A stretch of 64,000 nt of DNA from Phycisphaerae bacterium. Its GTDB lineage: Bacteria; Planctomycetota; Phycisphaerae; Phycisphaerales; UBA1924. Of the stretch, positions 7,987 through 17,611 are shown one piece after another. Position 1 is the first letter of the stretch; every line of letters begins with the position of its first letter. Under the pieces are notes generated by a model. That model did no database searches and was not told where the DNA came from. It saw only the letters and a list, made by a program, of their open reading frames with translations. The stretch spans positions 62,001-126,000 of the forward strand of contig JAUILU010000002.1 in NCBI GenBank assembly GCA_030432905.1, in the 5' to 3' direction. The position numbers and the translations under genes were made by a program.

Positions 7987-10071
7987 ATGCGCAGTGTGTC
8001 CACACCACCATTTCATTGTTTCAATCATTTCGTGACCAGCCTGCTGTTGGGGTGTGCCTGCATGGCACACAGCACCACAGCCCAATCACAGACAATCGAA
8101 TGTGGCTACGAAGACCTGCTGTGGGAAGAAGACACGGATTGCCACTCACCCCGAGATCTGTGGAAGGAAAACAACCTGCTGTATGTCGCAACATACGGCG
8201 CCCTAAAGATCTACGACGTAACTGAGCCCGACGAGCCGATACTGGCGGCCTCTCACTTCGATTCTGAAGGTATTTTTTATGGCCGCGGTGTTGTCGTTAA
8301 CGGTATTGGCTACTTCGCAGCATCAAGCTCCGGCCTTTCGATCATAGATCTCAGCAATCCAAACACACCGATCCATCTCTCAACACTACCAACCGGCAGC
8401 AACGCGGTTGATCTTGAAGTCTCAGGCGGCATCGCATATGTGGTAAACATCAATGACACACTTACGGCTGTAGACGTTTCCAACAACACCAACCCCACTA
8501 TTATCAGCAACACTACAACGATCGATTCACCCCAAAGGATCTCGCTTCAAGGGGACTACGCATTCATCAACAGCTTTAGCACTTTCACGTGCATTGACGT
8601 CTCAACTCCCATCTCTCCGACAGTGGTATATGTAGATTCTTCACCCGTACAGATTACAGCATTCAAACCACACGGCGATATCGCGTACGCGTGTGCCCGA
8701 GATGGCCTGAGGGTTTATGACATCGCCGACCCCTCACAACCCACACTGCTTAGCACCACACCGGGGACGGGCCCTACAACCGGCATTTCGATCCACGGGA
8801 AGATGTTGTCTTGCGCAGACTTTGATGAAGGGCTGTTCACTTATGATATCTCCACGCCGGAAACACCAGAACTCCTTGGCGTCCGGAGCCAGATCACAGA
8901 ACCGACCGAAACACTCTTGGTTGGTGATCGTTGCTATGTGGCTGGCAACAGGAGGCTGGCTGCGTTCGATGTTTCAACGCCCCGTCAATCTCCGTTTATC
9001 TCGTCGCTCCAGCCTGGCAAGTTTCCGGCGACCGCTGCAAGCTCAAAAATCAACGACAACGGGCTGCTCTTCTCGTTAAGCAACGGCTCGATCCGCTGCG
9101 TAGACATTTCAGATCCCACGACACCGATCGTAGTGTCGGACTACACACCCATTAATCCCACAACTTCTATAACCGTAGCGGGCAACTACCTATACACAAC
9201 CGCGGCGGGGGTAGGTGTTGTTACAATCGACTACACCAACCCCGCCTTACCCGCCGAAATCGGTCTTTTCGAATACAGCTTTCTTTTTGATGAAATACAA
9301 ACAACGAATAGTTTTATATACTTCTGGAACGGCGATGTGCTTTACGGCTTTAATGCCACCAACCCCGGCTCACTTTCACAGATTGGTTACGTGGAAGTTG
9401 ACGATACGCCTGGTAACTTTGCCGCCTCTGCCACTGATGGTTCTCGGGGCTACTTCCTGAACACCAGCGGACGAATCTATATGTTCCAGTTCACACCGTC
9501 TGGGGATATGATCTACCTTGGTGAATACAACACAGGGCCATACTTAGGCAGTGGCAAGGCGTTCATATCCGTATCGAACGGCATAGCAGTCTACGGCAGT
9601 TGGAGTTCAACCGGCTTTCATATCGTCGACCTGACAAACCAGAGCTTTCCACAGTTCTTAGGAACTATTTCGCCGCAAGAGACTCCAGAAGGGGCCGTCA
9701 TTCAGAGTGAAAAAGCGTATCTGCTTGATGGCCTACTGGGCAGCGTCGAGGTAGTCGATCTGTCCAATCCAGCGGTACCAGTTAAGATTGGCAAGTTTGC
9801 TAGAAACGAGTATGCAACAACAATCGCAATCCACGAGGACCTGTGTATTTTCGGTGACGGAATCCATGGATTACGGATTGTGCGCACCGGCGCGTGCGAT
9901 GTCCCCTGCCTCCCCGACACCAACAACGACGGCCAACTCACCCCCACAGACTTCACAGCTTGGATCGGCGCGTTCAACACCAACGCACCCGAATGCGACC
10001 AGAACGGCGACGGCATGTGCACGCCCACCGACTTCACGGCGTGGATCGCCAACTACAACGCCGGCTGCTAG
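7987..10071 (+). CDS. Secreted LVIVD-type beta-propeller with dockerin tail
   Basis: About 694 aa from ATG 7987. A TTG at 7969 is in frame but adds residues before the signal peptide, and neither start has a good ribosome site. The signal peptide is atypically long (MRSVSTPPF..., hydrophobic around 20-32, then TTAQS). The body is about a dozen ~40-residue repeats with the pattern hydrophobic-Asp-[Ile/Val]-[Ser/Ala]-[Asp/Asn]-Pro-x-x-Pro, typical of LVIVD propeller blades. The tail has both calcium loops and all four Cys (first loop DTNNDGQLTPTD), ending exactly at GC. The body is visibly AT-richer than its neighbours, while the last ~180 bp return to GC-rich sequence. Closest analogue in the window is 23018-25090. 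Role likely adhesion or scaffold; no catalytic motif seen. Confidence 0.85.
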   Translation: MRSVSTPPFHCFNHFVTSLLLGCACMAHSTTAQSQTIECGYEDLLWEEDTDCHSPRDLWKENNLLYVATYGALKIYDVTEPDEPILAASHFDSEGIFYGRGVVVNGIGYFAASSSGLSIIDLSNPNTPIHLSTLPTGSNAVDLEVSGGIAYVVNINDTLTAVDVSNNTNPTIISNTTTIDSPQRISLQGDYAFINSFSTFTCIDVSTPISPTVVYVDSSPVQITAFKPHGDIAYACARDGLRVYDIADPSQPTLLSTTPGTGPTTGISIHGKMLSCADFDEGLFTYDISTPETPELLGVRSQITEPTETLLVGDRCYVAGNRRLAAFDVSTPRQSPFISSLQPGKFPATAASSKINDNGLLFSLSNGSIRCVDISDPTTPIVVSDYTPINPTTSITVAGNYLYTTAAGVGVVTIDYTNPALPAEIGLFEYSFLFDEIQTTNSFIYFWNGDVLYGFNATNPGSLSQIGYVEVDDTPGNFAASATDGSRGYFLNTSGRIYMFQFTPSGDMIYLGEYNTGPYLGSGKAFISVSNGIAVYGSWSSTGFHIVDLTNQSFPQFLGTISPQETPEGAVIQSEKAYLLDGLLGSVEVVDLSNPAVPVKIGKFARNEYATTIAIHEDLCIFGDGIHGLRIVRTGACDVPCLPDTNNDGQLTPTDFTAWIGAFNTNAPECDQNGDGMCTPTDFTAWIANYNAGC

Positions 10072-10110
10072 TGAGCCGGATAGAGTTGTGTCTCAAGAGG
10101 AGATACAGCC

Positions 10111-11001
10111 ATGAGTTTGCACCGTGCATGTTTGTTGAATGCAGCCGCCGGAACTTTGGTGTGCGCGAGCGCCGCGGGCCAGACGCTGCAATTGCCGGTC
10201 GTGCCGGGTGTGCCGGGCAAGATCGACTCGGAGCTCAACGCGTTAGTCTGCATCGAGTGGGACCAGGCGACGCCGGTGCCTTTCGCGTGCCCGTTCGAAT
10301 CGACGACGACGCTCGCGAACTCGGGCTGCGTGAGTGCTGATGTGGTCGGCGACCCGGCCTCGGCGATCACACTCAACGACTTCGAGGTCGTCTACGACGC
10401 GGTGCCCGAGCAAACGGTGTCGTTCGTCACACAGGGCTCGGTCTCGTTCACTGTGACCGAGACCACGATCAGGCTCGCGCCCGGCGCCGGCCCGATCGTC
10501 GGCGTGTACGACTCGGCGAACGACATATTCAATCTCAGTGGGCTTGAGGTTGAAGTCGAGGGACAGATCCTAGTGACCGGCACGTCGGGAGCCGCGGGGG
10601 CCGCGTTCCCGGTGAGCGTGATGGACCTCTCCGCGTTCACGTTCCCGGAGACAACCGGCGTCATCGGCATGACCACCGACACACCCGATGGCTCGCCCGC
10701 GGTCGTGCTCAGCATTCTGCTCGGCGCGCCGGTCGCGCAGCCGGGCGGCAGGCTCGACGTCGGCTCGGGCTTTGTCGTCGGGTTCGGCGGCGGCGCGCTG
10801 ATCCCCAGCTACGGCGATTCGTGCAGCGGCACGCCGTGCGCCGCCGACACCAACGGCGACGGGATGCTCTCGCCCACCGACTTCACAGCATGGGTCGGCG
10901 CTTTCAACACCAACGCACCCGAGTGCGACCAGAACGGCGACGGCATGTGCACGCCGACCGATTTCTCCGCATGGATCGGCAACTACAACGCCGGCTGCTG
11001 A
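10111..11001 (+). CDS. Secreted protein of unknown family with dockerin tail
   Basis: 296 aa with a signal peptide (residues 1-23, cleavage near SAAGQ). The mature part of ~215 residues is beta-rich with no recognised domain. It is a clear tandem paralogue of the next gene: both contain PVV.GVPG near the N-terminus, an invariant TTIRLAPGAGPIVGVY stretch and GGRLDVGSGFVVG before the tail. The tail keeps both calcium loops and four Cys and ends exactly at GC. It begins 39 nt after the preceding stop and may be cotranscribed. AAGAGGAG precedes ATG 10111. Function unknown. Confidence 0.85.
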   Translation: MSLHRACLLNAAAGTLVCASAAGQTLQLPVVPGVPGKIDSELNALVCIEWDQATPVPFACPFESTTTLANSGCVSADVVGDPASAITLNDFEVVYDAVPEQTVSFVTQGSVSFTVTETTIRLAPGAGPIVGVYDSANDIFNLSGLEVEVEGQILVTGTSGAAGAAFPVSVMDLSAFTFPETTGVIGMTTDTPDGSPAVVLSILLGAPVAQPGGRLDVGSGFVVGFGGGALIPSYGDSCSGTPCAADTNGDGMLSPTDFTAWVGAFNTNAPECDQNGDGMCTPTDFSAWIGNYNAGC

Positions 11002-11077
11002 GCGCCCGGGAAGAGTTCTGAATATCCGGTTGGCAGCGCCCATATGAGTTGATACGCTCGGAGCCTTGGGGGCTGCG

Positions 11078-11953
11078 ATGCGACTTCTGAATCTTGCTGG
11101 CTCGATTGTCTTTCTACCACTCGCCGCGAATGCGCAGACGCTCGATATGCCTGTGGTTGGGGGCGTGCCGGGGCACGCGAATTCGTCGTTCATCCCGCAG
11201 CTGTGTTTCGATTGGGATGAGGCCGTCCCCTTTCGTCTCGGCTGCCCCGCCGAGCCAATGACAAGCGAGCCCGTGTCGGGTTGCGTCAACATCAACATCG
11301 TCGGCAACCCCGCATCGGTCGTCACGCTCCACGGCTTCGAGGTTATGTTCGGCGCACTCCCAGTACAAGAAGCTGTCTTCTTGCTTCAGGGTTCACTGTT
11401 CTTCGAGATGTCACAGACCACCATCCGCCTCGCGCCCGGCGCCGGCCCGATCGTCGGTGTCTACCACGCGACGACCGACTCGTTCCACCTGGACGGCTTC
11501 GATGTTGAGATCGAAGGCCAGATCAACATCACAGGCAGCACAGGAAGTGCCAGCGCGTTTCCAGCCAGCGTGTTGGACCTTGCTTCGTTTGCATTCCCGC
11601 CAGCGACCGGTGAGATCGTGATGGCCTCGGATACACAAACCGGCGAACCCGTCGCGCAGCTGATCATCAACCTCGGCGAACCGTTCACACTGCCGGGGGG
11701 CCGACTCGATGTCGGGTCTGGGTTTGTTGTCGGGCTAGGAGGACAGCCGAGCATCATCGCGTTCGGCGATACGTGCGGCGCGCCGGAGTGCGTCGCCGAC
11801 GTCAACGGCGACGGCATGCTCACACCCACCGACTTCTCCGCATGGATAGGCGCGTTCAACAACAACCTGCCAACCTGCGACCAGAACGGCGACAGCGTCT
11901 GCACCCCCACCGATTTCTCGGCGTGGATCGGGAACTATAATTCAGGCTGTTAG
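11078..11953 (+). CDS. Secreted paralogue of the preceding protein with dockerin tail
   Basis: 291 aa. ATG 11078 is preferred over an in-frame TTG at 11066 because GGGGG sits just upstream and the signal peptide (MRLLNLAGSIVFLPLAANAQ) starts immediately. The mature part shares TTIRLAPGAGPIVGVY and GGRLDVGSGFVVG with the upstream gene, so the pair arose by tandem duplication. The second calcium loop is slightly altered (DQNGDSVCTPTD). The tail ends exactly at GC. No catalytic motif is visible. Confidence 0.85.
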   Translation: MRLLNLAGSIVFLPLAANAQTLDMPVVGGVPGHANSSFIPQLCFDWDEAVPFRLGCPAEPMTSEPVSGCVNINIVGNPASVVTLHGFEVMFGALPVQEAVFLLQGSLFFEMSQTTIRLAPGAGPIVGVYHATTDSFHLDGFDVEIEGQINITGSTGSASAFPASVLDLASFAFPPATGEIVMASDTQTGEPVAQLIINLGEPFTLPGGRLDVGSGFVVGLGGQPSIIAFGDTCGAPECVADVNGDGMLTPTDFSAWIGAFNNNLPTCDQNGDSVCTPTDFSAWIGNYNSGC

Positions 11954-12143
11954 CGGAAGATGGGCAAGCCCGTATCGGGCTCAGGCCGCGTATTCGGACG
12001 TCTGGGCTCCCCGAATGGCCCTGACTCATGCATTCTGATCGATCCCTGAATACATCTGCTGCACATTGGGTGTCGCGGGCGGCGGGTCCTTTGCGGATGT
12101 AGTTGTGGCACAAAAACCACACGAAACACCGGAGGATCATCAG

Positions 12144-13406
12144 ATGGCACGCAAAGCACTCACAGCACTCGCACTGCTCGCCGCGGCGGGTTCAGCTCAG
12201 GCCCAGACGATCAACATCCCGCCGGACTCATTCCCGGGCGAGGCGTACTTCGACGCGAACCCCGGCGCAACGGTCAACGTCTGCTGCGTCGACGGCATCG
12301 TCCCCGACGCCGACGACGGCGTGTTCACATTCAACGGCGCCACCGTCAACATCAACGACGACGGCGAGTCTGGCTTCTTCACCATCGATTCCTTCATCGA
12401 AGATGTCGTCTACAACATCAACGACGGCGGCAAAGTCATCCGAACCAAGTTCGTCGCGGGCACCGGCTCGACCTCGTTCAACCTGTTCGCCGGCGGGCTT
12501 GCCCGGAGCGGGCTCTGGCTTCAGGGCAACACCGTCGGCACGATCACCGGGGGCGATGTTGGCCTAGTCGCATCGGGGCAGGCCGCGATGATCATCGAGG
12601 ACGACGCGTCGTGCACCATGTCCGGCGGCGACATCGACACCTTCATCCTTGTCCAGGACAACGGCACGTTCGAGCAATCAGGGGGCACCATCGACGGCGG
12701 CATCCAGATCAATGACGATGCTGAAGTTACTGTTTCCGGCGGCTCATCGGGCAACAACGGATTCACGCGGGACATCGGAAGCGTGCTCAACGTAACGGGC
12801 GGCACCATCGGCAGGGACTTCGTCGCAGAAAAAGGAACCGTGAATCTGTCCGGCGGAGCGTTCGGCGTCAACTGCGCCATACTCAACAGCTCTGGCGTCA
12901 ACCCGGTCTGGAACATGACCGGCGGCGCGATCGGCTCTGACTTCCGCGCCTACGACGGAACATTCAACCTCTCCGGCGGGCTCGTCGGCGCTGGCTTCCG
13001 CCTCGGAACACCTACCGGCGACGGCTCGGGCGTCACCATGAACATCACCGCGAAATCCGCGACGCTCGACGGCGCCTCGCTCACACTTTCGCCTATCGAG
13101 ACCGTCATCACCGCACGGGGCGGCCTCACGCTGACCTGCGTCCTCCTTGACGACTCGGTCGTTTCCTTCGAGCTCAACGAGACCTTTGTCGTGGGCGAGG
13201 ACCGATTCCGCACCGGCGCTGTGCTGACCATCAAGTCAGACTGCGCCGCCGACACCAACGGCGACGGCATGCTCAGCCCGACCGACTTCTCCGCCTGGAT
13301 CGATGCCTACAACAGCAACTCCGCCGCCTGCGACCAGAACGGCGACGGCGAGTGCACCCCCACCGACTTCTCGGCGTGGATCACCAACTACAACGCGGGC
13401 TGCTGA
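12144..13406 (+). CDS. Secreted beta-helix-like repeat protein with dockerin tail
   Basis: 420 aa. ATG 12144 is chosen for GGAGG at 12131-12135 and an immediate signal peptide ending AQAQ; an upstream in-frame start at 12066 adds unrelated residues. The mature region carries ~20-residue repeats of the form [Met/Leu]-[Ser/Thr]-Gly-Gly-x-[Ile/Val]-Gly, for example NMTGGAIGSDF and FNLSGGLVGAGF, as expected of a right-handed beta-helix or autotransporter-like stalk. The tail (first loop DTNGDGMLSPTD) has four Cys and ends at GC. Probably a surface structural or binding protein. Confidence 0.82.
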   Translation: MARKALTALALLAAAGSAQAQTINIPPDSFPGEAYFDANPGATVNVCCVDGIVPDADDGVFTFNGATVNINDDGESGFFTIDSFIEDVVYNINDGGKVIRTKFVAGTGSTSFNLFAGGLARSGLWLQGNTVGTITGGDVGLVASGQAAMIIEDDASCTMSGGDIDTFILVQDNGTFEQSGGTIDGGIQINDDAEVTVSGGSSGNNGFTRDIGSVLNVTGGTIGRDFVAEKGTVNLSGGAFGVNCAILNSSGVNPVWNMTGGAIGSDFRAYDGTFNLSGGLVGAGFRLGTPTGDGSGVTMNITAKSATLDGASLTLSPIETVITARGGLTLTCVLLDDSVVSFELNETFVVGEDRFRTGAVLTIKSDCAADTNGDGMLSPTDFSAWIDAYNSNSAACDQNGDGECTPTDFSAWITNYNAGC

Positions 13407-13463
13407 TCCGGGCGCGAGCCGACACAGTGCTGGAAGCAGCACAATCGGGCCGATAGTGCGTGC

Positions 13464-14774
13464 ATGATACAAGCCGCATTGATCAGCATGGTCCTATGTG
13501 CCAACTTCGAACCGGAACGCCGATTCTATCACGGGCCGGTAAATCTTCCGGCCTTTAGCTACTACGGGGGCTCGGTCGCGATCGACGACGAAACGGTCTT
13601 GATTGGTGCGTATCTGAGGACGCGAGACCAGACGGACTCGGGTGCGGCTTACCTTATAGACCGAGCCAGCGGGGAGCAGATCGCCGAACTCCGGCCCGAC
13701 ACCCCAGCCGGCAGCGAATCTTTCGGTTTGAACGTAGCGCTCTGGAAGGGCATCGCGATCGTCGGCTGCGCCATCGATGCGGCGCGGGGCAACAGCGGAG
13801 CCCTCTACCTGTTCGATGCCGCTACGGGCGAACAGCTTGATGTCATCACACCCGACGACACCGACTCATCCGACTACTTCGGGGCTCACTTTGACATCTT
13901 GGGCGACCACATCGCCGTCACGGCAGCCGCGCACAACTTCCCGGGCCTCGACTCGGGCCGGATCTATCTGTACGACCTGAACACCATGAGTCTCGTACGA
14001 GTGTTTACCGACTCGAATCCCGAGGACTCAACGATCGGGCGCGAGATCGCGCTGACGGATCGGCATGTCCTCACACTGCGAATCTCTATTCGCAGCCTCG
14101 ATCCTGACGACACAACACTTGTGGTTTATGATCGCCAGACGGGGGATGTCGTGGGCGAGGCGGTCCCGACCGAGGGCAGAACCGGCGGGGAAGTGGTCAC
14201 TCTCGACGCGAGCAACCGATACGCCCTCATCGGCGACCCGAACAGCGATCTTCCCGACAATCCCGGAGGCGTACTACACGTCTTCGACCTCGACACTCTT
14301 GAGTTTGTTCGCGCGTTCGGGCCGCAATTCAGCGGCGGCAGATCATTTGGTTTTAGTATCGATGTCGAGGGAGACTACGCCGCCATCAGCGACGCGGGCG
14401 TCGAACACCTGGACCCCATTCTTCAGGGTGCCGTGGACATCTACGACATGAGGTCGTGGAGCCATGTAACCACGGTCCTGCCAGAACGCAACCCGCTGTT
14501 CGGATACGCGGAATACTTCGGAACCGATATTGCTCTCACGCGGACAGGCCTGCTTGCCGGTGTGCCCGACGCCTGGCCGCATGCCCAGTACGTACCCGTC
14601 CCCGAACTCTGCCCCGCGGATGTCAACGGCGACTGCCTCGTCGACACTGCCGACTTCACCGCCTGGGTCGGCGCGTTCAACAACGACGAGCCCCAGTGCG
14701 ACCAGAACGGTGACGGCATGTGCACACCCACCGACTTCTCGGCTTGGATCACCAACTACAACGCCGGCTGCTGA
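13464..14774 (+). CDS. FG-GAP-type propeller protein with dockerin tail
   Basis: 436 aa. The N-terminal hydrophobic stretch (IQAALISMVLCAN) is short for a signal peptide, so the true start is less certain. The body has repeats of ~60 residues with [Ala/Gly]-hydrophobic-x-[Leu/Ile]-[Phe/Tyr]-Asp and Gly-x-x-[Val/Ile]-Ala-[Leu/Ile] patterns (GALYLFDAATGEQL, GRIYLYDLNTMSL), resembling FG-GAP/beta-propeller proteins and the next gene. The first calcium loop is degenerate: DVNGDCLVDTAD, where the usual Gly is Cys, giving five cysteines in the tail, an odd number unique in this set. It ends exactly at GC. Confidence 0.8.
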   Translation: MIQAALISMVLCANFEPERRFYHGPVNLPAFSYYGGSVAIDDETVLIGAYLRTRDQTDSGAAYLIDRASGEQIAELRPDTPAGSESFGLNVALWKGIAIVGCAIDAARGNSGALYLFDAATGEQLDVITPDDTDSSDYFGAHFDILGDHIAVTAAAHNFPGLDSGRIYLYDLNTMSLVRVFTDSNPEDSTIGREIALTDRHVLTLRISIRSLDPDDTTLVVYDRQTGDVVGEAVPTEGRTGGEVVTLDASNRYALIGDPNSDLPDNPGGVLHVFDLDTLEFVRAFGPQFSGGRSFGFSIDVEGDYAAISDAGVEHLDPILQGAVDIYDMRSWSHVTTVLPERNPLFGYAEYFGTDIALTRTGLLAGVPDAWPHAQYVPVPELCPADVNGDCLVDTADFTAWVGAFNNDEPQCDQNGDGMCTPTDFSAWITNYNAGC

Positions 14775-14859
14775 ATATCGGGCCTCGGTCGCAAAACTCT
14801 CTCCCGCCTGAGGCGCGCCGGTTTCGATTGACGCGTTCTTGGCAGGAGGTTTCTGTACC

Positions 14860-16257
14860 ATGGACCGCATGACACCGCTCGCACTCTCGATTCTTCTCAC
14901 CGCAGGCCTGGCCCTGACCGCAGCCGCCCAGCCCGGCACCGAGATCGGGCCGCTCACTCCAAACGACCCGACCGAGAGCGTGCAGCTGGGTGATGATGTC
15001 GACATCCACGACGGCATCGCGATCGTCAGCGGGCTTGGCCTCTGGACCGTGCCCGTGCCGGGAGCCGCGTACCTCTTTGATGCGAGCACGGGTGATCAGC
15101 TCGCCAAGCTCAGCCTGCCGCCCGTGTTCGGCGCAGACCAACTCGTGATCGGTGTCGGCATCGGCGAGAACCGCGCGATGGTTGCTACACGCAACTGGGC
15201 CTCGGGCAGCGACTACACGCCGCGTGTCTGGCTCTTTGACACCACCGACCCATCAAGCCCCGTTTTCCTCCAGCACCTCATCCCGAGCGACGCCGAGTTC
15301 CTCGACGACTTCGGCGACGCGATCGACATCGAGGACAACATCGCCGCGATCGCGGCACCCGCCAACAACGTCAGCGGCGCGCTCTCGGGCGCGGTGTACC
15401 TGTTCGATATCACCACCGGCGCCGAGCTTTCCAAGTTCTTCGCCTCCGACGGCGAGTCGGTCGATCAGTTCGGATTTTCCATCGACATCGACGGCGACCT
15501 CGCGCTCGTCGGCGCACGCTGGGACGACGACAGCGCACCCAACGGCGGGGCCGCGTACCTGTTTGATATCTCCGACCCCGCGAATCCTGTTGAGCTGTCG
15601 AAGGTGTTCTCGTCGATGGGCGACCAGAACGACTACTTCGGGTACGAGTTGGCGCTCTCGGGGAATGTCGCCGCGGTAGGCGCGATCTTCGATGACGACC
15701 TCGGGCTCGACGCGGGCGCGGTCTACATCTACGACATCACCGACCCGGCAAACCCCGTCATGGTCAAGAAACTGCTCGCAAGCGACGGCGACCCAACCGA
15801 CGACTTCGGCTGGTCCGTCGCGATGCAGGGCGACACGCTTGTCGTCGGCTCGCGCACCGACGACGACATCCATCCCGGCGGCGGCTCGGCGTACCTCTAC
15901 GACATCTCCGACCCCGCGAACCCAGTCGAGATCATGAAGATGGTCCCCGCAGACACCAGCGCCAACGCGACCTTCGGCTGGTCGTGCGAGATCGACGACG
16001 GCATCGGCGTGTTCGGTGCCTCGCAGGCCGACACGCCGCTCTCAAACTCCGGCGCGGCGTATCTGTTCGACGTCTCCCTGCCCGGGCCGACCTGCCTCGC
16101 CGACGTCAACGGCGACGGCATGGTTACACCAACAGATTTCTCCGCCTGGGTCGGCGCGTTCAACAACAACCTGCCAACATGCGACCAGAACGGCGACGGC
16201 GAGTGCACACCCACCGACTTCTCCGCTTGGATCGGTAACTACAACACGGGGTGCTGA
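14860..16257 (+). CDS. FG-GAP-type propeller protein with dockerin tail
   Basis: 465 aa. ATG 14860 is chosen for AGGAGG at 14844-14849; an in-frame TTG at 14839 precedes the ribosome site. The signal peptide runs to about residue 25 (LTAAAQ). About six repeats of ~60 residues each contain DxFG[Trp/Phe/Tyr]-x-hydrophobic, then VxVGA..DDD, then GxAYLFDISDPANP, so the fold combines FG-GAP features with LVIVD-like endings. The tail has four Cys and ends NYNTGC. It is a homologue of the preceding gene and probably forms an extracellular propeller for binding. Confidence 0.85.
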   Translation: MDRMTPLALSILLTAGLALTAAAQPGTEIGPLTPNDPTESVQLGDDVDIHDGIAIVSGLGLWTVPVPGAAYLFDASTGDQLAKLSLPPVFGADQLVIGVGIGENRAMVATRNWASGSDYTPRVWLFDTTDPSSPVFLQHLIPSDAEFLDDFGDAIDIEDNIAAIAAPANNVSGALSGAVYLFDITTGAELSKFFASDGESVDQFGFSIDIDGDLALVGARWDDDSAPNGGAAYLFDISDPANPVELSKVFSSMGDQNDYFGYELALSGNVAAVGAIFDDDLGLDAGAVYIYDITDPANPVMVKKLLASDGDPTDDFGWSVAMQGDTLVVGSRTDDDIHPGGGSAYLYDISDPANPVEIMKMVPADTSANATFGWSCEIDDGIGVFGASQADTPLSNSGAAYLFDVSLPGPTCLADVNGDGMVTPTDFSAWVGAFNNNLPTCDQNGDGECTPTDFSAWIGNYNTGC

Positions 16258-16363
16258 AAACCCATGATGTAATTGCAATCGATCGTGCCACGAATCGTTT
16301 GGTACACCGGCGGAGCTGCGCTTAGCCGCAGACGCTGTATACCAAGCCAGCGAAAGGCCCGAG

Positions 16364-17563
16364 ATGTTGACTACTCATGCCCCATTGCGGAATCTGCTCG
16401 CCGAGTTGGCCATGGTCGGGCTTGCACTCTTCGCTTCAAGCGCCCAGGGCCAAATCAAACTGCCCCCTGAGGGCGTGTTCTGCAGCTGTCCGCCAACGAA
16501 CGGCCTTAGCCATTCTGTGCTGCCCGAGGTCGCCTCGCTTCCGTATGTCGACGGGACCCTGCTCCGCATCGGGTGGACAACTATTGAGCCCACACAGGGC
16601 CAATACGACTGGACAGTTCTTGATGCCGAGTTGGCGCGCGCCGAGTTGTACGACACAGACGTAGCCCTTTCGGTCGTTCTGGGAAGCCAGACCCCGCCCT
16701 GGCTCGAACCTCTAGGTGCGGAGGTCTTTGAGTACGACAGGTTCGGGTCTACAGAACAGCTTGTTGTTCCATGGGACCCAATCCTTCTAGACAACCTGAC
16801 CGCGATGATCGACAAGCTCGGCGAACGCTACGACAGCAACAGCCGAATCAAGCTGGTGCACATGACACACTCGACCGCCAACGGCTTCGAGATGCAACTG
16901 GGCGGATCTCTGACCGACTGGCAAGGCATCGGATACACAACTCAGCGGCATGTTGATTCATGGAAGACGGTACTCGACGCATACAACGATGCGTTTCCAC
17001 TCACGCCACTCGATCTTGACATACATCCGGTGCTTCAGAGCGACGACGTTGCGATCCAGATCGTGGACTACGGCTATTCAACGATCGGAAATCGCTTCGG
17101 TGTGCTTGCCGCGTGGTGGACGATGCACAACGCCGACGACGTGTACCAGGGCATGAACACGATTCTCGCAGACGCGGCGTGCGACACGTTCGCCGCTGTG
17201 CAGGTCGCACGAAGCGAGACCGTTCACGGTGCGGACATCTTCGGCGACAACGGACTCGAGGGAACGCTCTACCACGCGTTCGACGCCAACATCGGGTATC
17301 TCGAGATCTGGAACAGCGACCTGCTTAACCCCGAACTCCAGCCCATGATCCAGACGTTCGCCGCGGATCTCGCAGCCGCCACGGGGTGCACCGCGATCTG
17401 TCTGGCCGACGTCAACGGCGACGGCCTGCTGTCCTCCACCGACTTCTCCGCCTGGATCAGCGCGTTCAACAACAGCCTGCCTACCTGCGACCAGAACGGC
17501 GACGGCGAGTGCACACCTACCGACTTCAGCGCGTGGATCGGGAACTACAACGCCGGGTGCTAG
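16364..17563 (+). CDS. Secreted TIM-barrel-like protein (putative glycoside hydrolase) with dockerin tail
   Basis: 399 aa. The signal peptide spans about residues 1-30 (hydrophobic AMVGLALFASSAQGQ). The mature ~310 residues resemble a beta/alpha barrel hydrolase: RIGWTTIEPTQGQYDW and ALSVVLGSQTPPWL are typical early strands of GH5/GH42-like enzymes. I cannot place both catalytic acids with confidence; FEMQLG near residue 172 is one candidate for the acid position. The tail has four Cys and ends at GC. A sugar substrate is inferred only from the fold resemblance. Confidence 0.7.
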   Translation: MLTTHAPLRNLLAELAMVGLALFASSAQGQIKLPPEGVFCSCPPTNGLSHSVLPEVASLPYVDGTLLRIGWTTIEPTQGQYDWTVLDAELARAELYDTDVALSVVLGSQTPPWLEPLGAEVFEYDRFGSTEQLVVPWDPILLDNLTAMIDKLGERYDSNSRIKLVHMTHSTANGFEMQLGGSLTDWQGIGYTTQRHVDSWKTVLDAYNDAFPLTPLDLDIHPVLQSDDVAIQIVDYGYSTIGNRFGVLAAWWTMHNADDVYQGMNTILADAACDTFAAVQVARSETVHGADIFGDNGLEGTLYHAFDANIGYLEIWNSDLLNPELQPMIQTFAADLAAATGCTAICLADVNGDGLLSSTDFSAWISAFNNSLPTCDQNGDGECTPTDFSAWIGNYNAGC

Positions 17564-17611
17564 CGGCTATTGCCCGGTATCCTGCTGGGCACGCCACCTA
17601 GGAGCACCGGC

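Noticed and set aside
7987-10071. AT-rich stretch as a mobile element
   Set aside because: No transposase, integrase, terminal inverted repeat or target duplication was found around it; only a gene-level origin can be suggested.
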